Part shown: piece by piece, positions 61,936-64,000 of the stretch
How positions within the stretch are numbered: position 1 is the first letter of the stretch
How the letters are laid out: the number at the start of each line of letters is the position of its first letter
Assembly (NCBI GenBank): GCA_002317175.1
Contig: DCJA01000036.1
Coordinates: forward strand, 65,970-129,969
Direction: 5' to 3'
DNA: 64,000 bases
Source of the DNA: Lachnospiraceae bacterium UBA1712
Lineage (GTDB): Bacteria; Bacillota; Clostridia; Lachnospirales; Lachnospiraceae
Program-made: the position numbers and the translations under genes
The notes under the pieces: generated by a model
The model's input: only the letters and a program-made list of their open reading frames with translations
The model's database searches: none
What the model was told of the DNA's origin: nothing

Positions 61936-62670
61936 ATGTCAGGACATTCAAAATTTGCTAACATTAAGCATAAGAAAGAAAAAAATGATGCAGCAAAAGG
62001 AAAGATTTTTACTATTATAGGTCGTGAAATTGCGGTAGCAGTTAAAGAAGGTGGCCCAGATCCAACTAATAACTTTAAGCTTGCTCAGGTTATTGCTAAG
62101 GCAAAGGCTAATAACATGCCTAATGATACTATTGACAGAGGTATTAAGAAGGCAAGTGGTGATGCAGGTAATGTTAATTACGAATACATTACATATGAAG
62201 GCTATGGTCCTAACGGTATAGCTGTGATTGTTAAGACACTGACGGATAACAAGAACAGAACAGCAGCTAATGTTCGTAGTGCATTTACAAAGGGCAATGG
62301 CAGCATTGGTACACCTGGATGCGTATCATTTATGTTTGATGAGAAGGGTCAGATCATTATCGATAAAGAAGAATGCGATATGGATGCTGATGAGCTCATG
62401 ATGATCGCTTTGGATGCTGGTGCAGAAGATTTTGCAGATGAAGAAGATTCGTATGAAGTGATTACTGCTCCAGATGATCTTGTTGCTGTTCAGAATGCAT
62501 TGGATGAGAATAAGATTGCTTACGTATCAAGTGAAGTTACTATGATTCCTCAGAACTATGTTTCAGTAACTGATCCTGAAACAACAAAGTACATCAATAG
62601 AATAATTGATCTTCTTGATGAGGATGATGATGTTCAGTACGTATACACTAACTGGGAAGAGCAGGAATAA
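61936..62670 (+). CDS. yebC: YebC/PmpR-family DNA-binding protein
   Basis: 244-aa member of the TACO1/YebC family, recently linked to translation of difficult sequences as well as transcription control. Highly conserved start SGHSKFANIKHKK, then NMPNDTIDRGIKKA, and RTAANVRSAFTKGNG. Length is normal. It lies 22 nt after the CBS-domain gene and is followed by the sulfhydrylase gene. Confidence 0.95.
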   Translation: MSGHSKFANIKHKKEKNDAAKGKIFTIIGREIAVAVKEGGPDPTNNFKLAQVIAKAKANNMPNDTIDRGIKKASGDAGNVNYEYITYEGYGPNGIAVIVKTLTDNKNRTAANVRSAFTKGNGSIGTPGCVSFMFDEKGQIIIDKEECDMDADELMMIALDAGAEDFADEEDSYEVITAPDDLVAVQNALDENKIAYVSSEVTMIPQNYVSVTDPETTKYINRIIDLLDEDDDVQYVYTNWEEQE

Positions 62671-62690
62671 TTAAGGCAGAGGTAAAAGTT

Positions 62691-63974
62691 ATGGCAGAGT
62701 ATATGTCAAAAGACACAATATGTATTCAGTCTGGTTATAAACCAGGAAATGGTGAACCAAGAAATATGCCGATTGTTCAGTCGACTACATTTAAGTATTC
62801 TGATTCTGATGCTATGGGCCGACTTTTTGATTTGGAAGATAGCGGTTATTTCTATACAAGATTGGCTAATCCTACGAATGATAATGTGGCAAAGAAGATT
62901 TGCGAGCTTGAAGGTGGTTATGCAGCAATGCTGACAAGCTCAGGTCAGGCAGCTAATTTCTTTGCAGTATTTAATATCTGTGAATGTGGTGGACATGTAG
63001 TTATGTGCTCTCCAATTTATGGCGGTACATTCAATCTTGTGTCTACTACCATGAAGAAGATGGGTGTTGAATGTACGATTGTAAGTCCTGATGATGACGA
63101 AGATACATTAAATGCTGCCTTTAAGGACAACACAAAGTGTGTACTGGCTGAGTCAATAGCTAATCCTAATTGCAGTGTCCTTGATTTTGAGAAATTTGCA
63201 AAGGTTGCACATGAGCATGGAGTACCTCTTATTGTAGATAATACCTTCCCTACACCAATCAATTGTAATCCAATCAAATGGGGAGCAGATATTGTTACTC
63301 ATTCAACTACCAAATATATGGATGGACATGGTCTTGGTGTTGGTGGTGCCATTGTAGACAGTGGCAATTTTGACTGGGATAAATATGCTGATAAATTCCC
63401 TGGACTTACAACTCCAGATGAATCATATCATGGAATTATTTATACACAGAAATTTGGCAAGGCTGCTTATATTACAAAAGCAACTAGTCAGCTGATGAGA
63501 GATTTTGGTGCTATTCAGGCACCTCAGAATGCTTTTTACCTTAATATTGGACTTGAGACATTGCATCTTCGTATGCCAAAACATGTCTCAAATGCAGTAA
63601 AGGTTGCTGAGTTTTTGGCTTCTAATCCAAAGGTTGCCTGGGTTAATTATCCTGGTCTTAAGGGTGATAAGTATTATGAAAGAGGTCAGAAATATATGCC
63701 TAATGGTACCTGTGGCGTACTGGCGTTTGGTATGAAGGGTGGAAGAGAAGCTTCTAAGGCTGTTATGGGCAATTTGCAGCTTGCTTGTATTGTTACACAT
63801 GTTGCAGATGCGAGAACCTGTGTACTACATCCTGCAAGCCATACACATAGACAGATGACAGATGAACAGCTTATTGCTGCAGGTATTTTACCTGAATTTA
63901 TCAGACTTAGTGTTGGTATTGAGGATGCTGACGATATAATTGCTGATTTGAAACAGGCGATTGACAAGATTTAA
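62691..63974 (+). CDS. metY: O-acetylhomoserine sulfhydrylase
   Basis: PLP enzyme of the Cys/Met metabolism family, 427 aa, that makes homocysteine (or acts in cysteine synthesis) from O-acetylhomoserine and sulfide. PLP lysine is in HSTTKYMDGHG (~residue 208). Other marks are ETALP-like start QSTTFKYSDSD, YTRLANPTND, SGQAANFFAVF, and the C-terminal ASHTHRQM. AGAGG precedes the ATG. The length and YxRxxNPT segment favour MetY over MetB or MetC. Its position after yebC has no functional implication that I can see. Confidence 0.93.
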   Translation: MAEYMSKDTICIQSGYKPGNGEPRNMPIVQSTTFKYSDSDAMGRLFDLEDSGYFYTRLANPTNDNVAKKICELEGGYAAMLTSSGQAANFFAVFNICECGGHVVMCSPIYGGTFNLVSTTMKKMGVECTIVSPDDDEDTLNAAFKDNTKCVLAESIANPNCSVLDFEKFAKVAHEHGVPLIVDNTFPTPINCNPIKWGADIVTHSTTKYMDGHGLGVGGAIVDSGNFDWDKYADKFPGLTTPDESYHGIIYTQKFGKAAYITKATSQLMRDFGAIQAPQNAFYLNIGLETLHLRMPKHVSNAVKVAEFLASNPKVAWVNYPGLKGDKYYERGQKYMPNGTCGVLAFGMKGGREASKAVMGNLQLACIVTHVADARTCVLHPASHTHRQMTDEQLIAAGILPEFIRLSVGIEDADDIIADLKQAIDKI

Positions 63975-63986
63975 GGGGAAATCTTT

Positions 63987-64000
63987 ATGGATACTTCCAG
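63987..64000 (+). CDS. Start of next gene (truncated by window end)
   Basis: An ATG at 63987 follows AAGGGGAAA at about 8 nt and opens MDTS before the window ends. It is probably the beginning of a further gene in the same run; nothing can be said of its product. Confidence 0.4.

Noticed and set aside
1..64000. tRNA, rRNA, prophage or plasmid features
   Set aside because: None seen: no cloverleaf-like tRNA sequences, no rRNA, and no integrase, phage structural or replication genes.

Overview
The window reads as a chromosomal segment of a low-GC anaerobic Firmicute of the Lachnospiraceae type (Butyrivibrio, Pseudobutyrivibrio or Roseburia relatives; the genus is inferred, not proven). Supporting signs are the AT-rich sequence with strong AGGAGG-type ribosome binding sites, a split transketolase, an Re-citrate-synthase-like enzyme beside NADP isocitrate dehydrogenase, BspA-like leucine-rich-repeat surface proteins with a class B sortase, Rex, and a 6S RNA of clostridial appearance. 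I see no phage, insertion sequence, CRISPR array, tRNA or rRNA.

Layout. 1-875 is the 3' part of ATP-type PEP carboxykinase. 1097-4751 encodes a heterodimeric ABC exporter with one degenerate ATP site. 4987-8521 holds a cytidylate-kinase-like gene coupled to a TAXI-type TRAP transporter. 8674-23989 is a pentose (probably L-arabinose) block: ribulokinase, ribulose-5-phosphate 4-epimerase, a membrane-anchored sugar-binding protein with LytS/YesN-type sensor kinase and regulator, an AraR-like repressor, a four-gene sugar ABC importer, split transketolase and ribulose-phosphate 3-epimerase. Imported pentose would be phosphorylated, epimerised to xylulose-5-phosphate and passed to transketolase. 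L-arabinose isomerase is not in the window. 24046-28228 holds small or housekeeping genes and 6S RNA. 28241-37998 holds queA, a PilZ protein, a three-domain mannose-phosphate enzyme, an EF-G-like GTPase, an MraY-like transferase and leuS.

38186-51218 is a cell-surface block: a Gld-like ABC system (ATPase, permease-auxiliary fusion, DUF4340 protein), a class B sortase, and two large LRR proteins whose C-termini carry proline-x-TGD sorting signals. 51288-54610 is a short operon (Re-citrate-synthase-like enzyme, GntR/FadR regulator, isocitrate dehydrogenase) behind a promoter that overlaps a perfect 32-bp palindrome. The rest is housekeeping: an EAL phosphodiesterase with degenerate GGDEF, an ABC-F protein, Rex, alanine racemase, a CBS/CorC protein, YebC and O-acetylhomoserine sulfhydrylase.

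The most unusual signal is non-coding. Four intergenic elements (10274-10402, 10407-10536 in inverted orientation, 24389-24500, 54684-54793) share a core architecture: a conserved GACGC/CGCTC-like strand, then a hairpin with a conserved A-A mismatch (ACTAA opposite TTAAGT or CTAAGT). Each is closed by a different but self-complementary AT-rich outer stem. Base changes that keep pairing suggest a selected structure, either a repeated structured RNA or a REP-like element. I do not recognise it as a named family.
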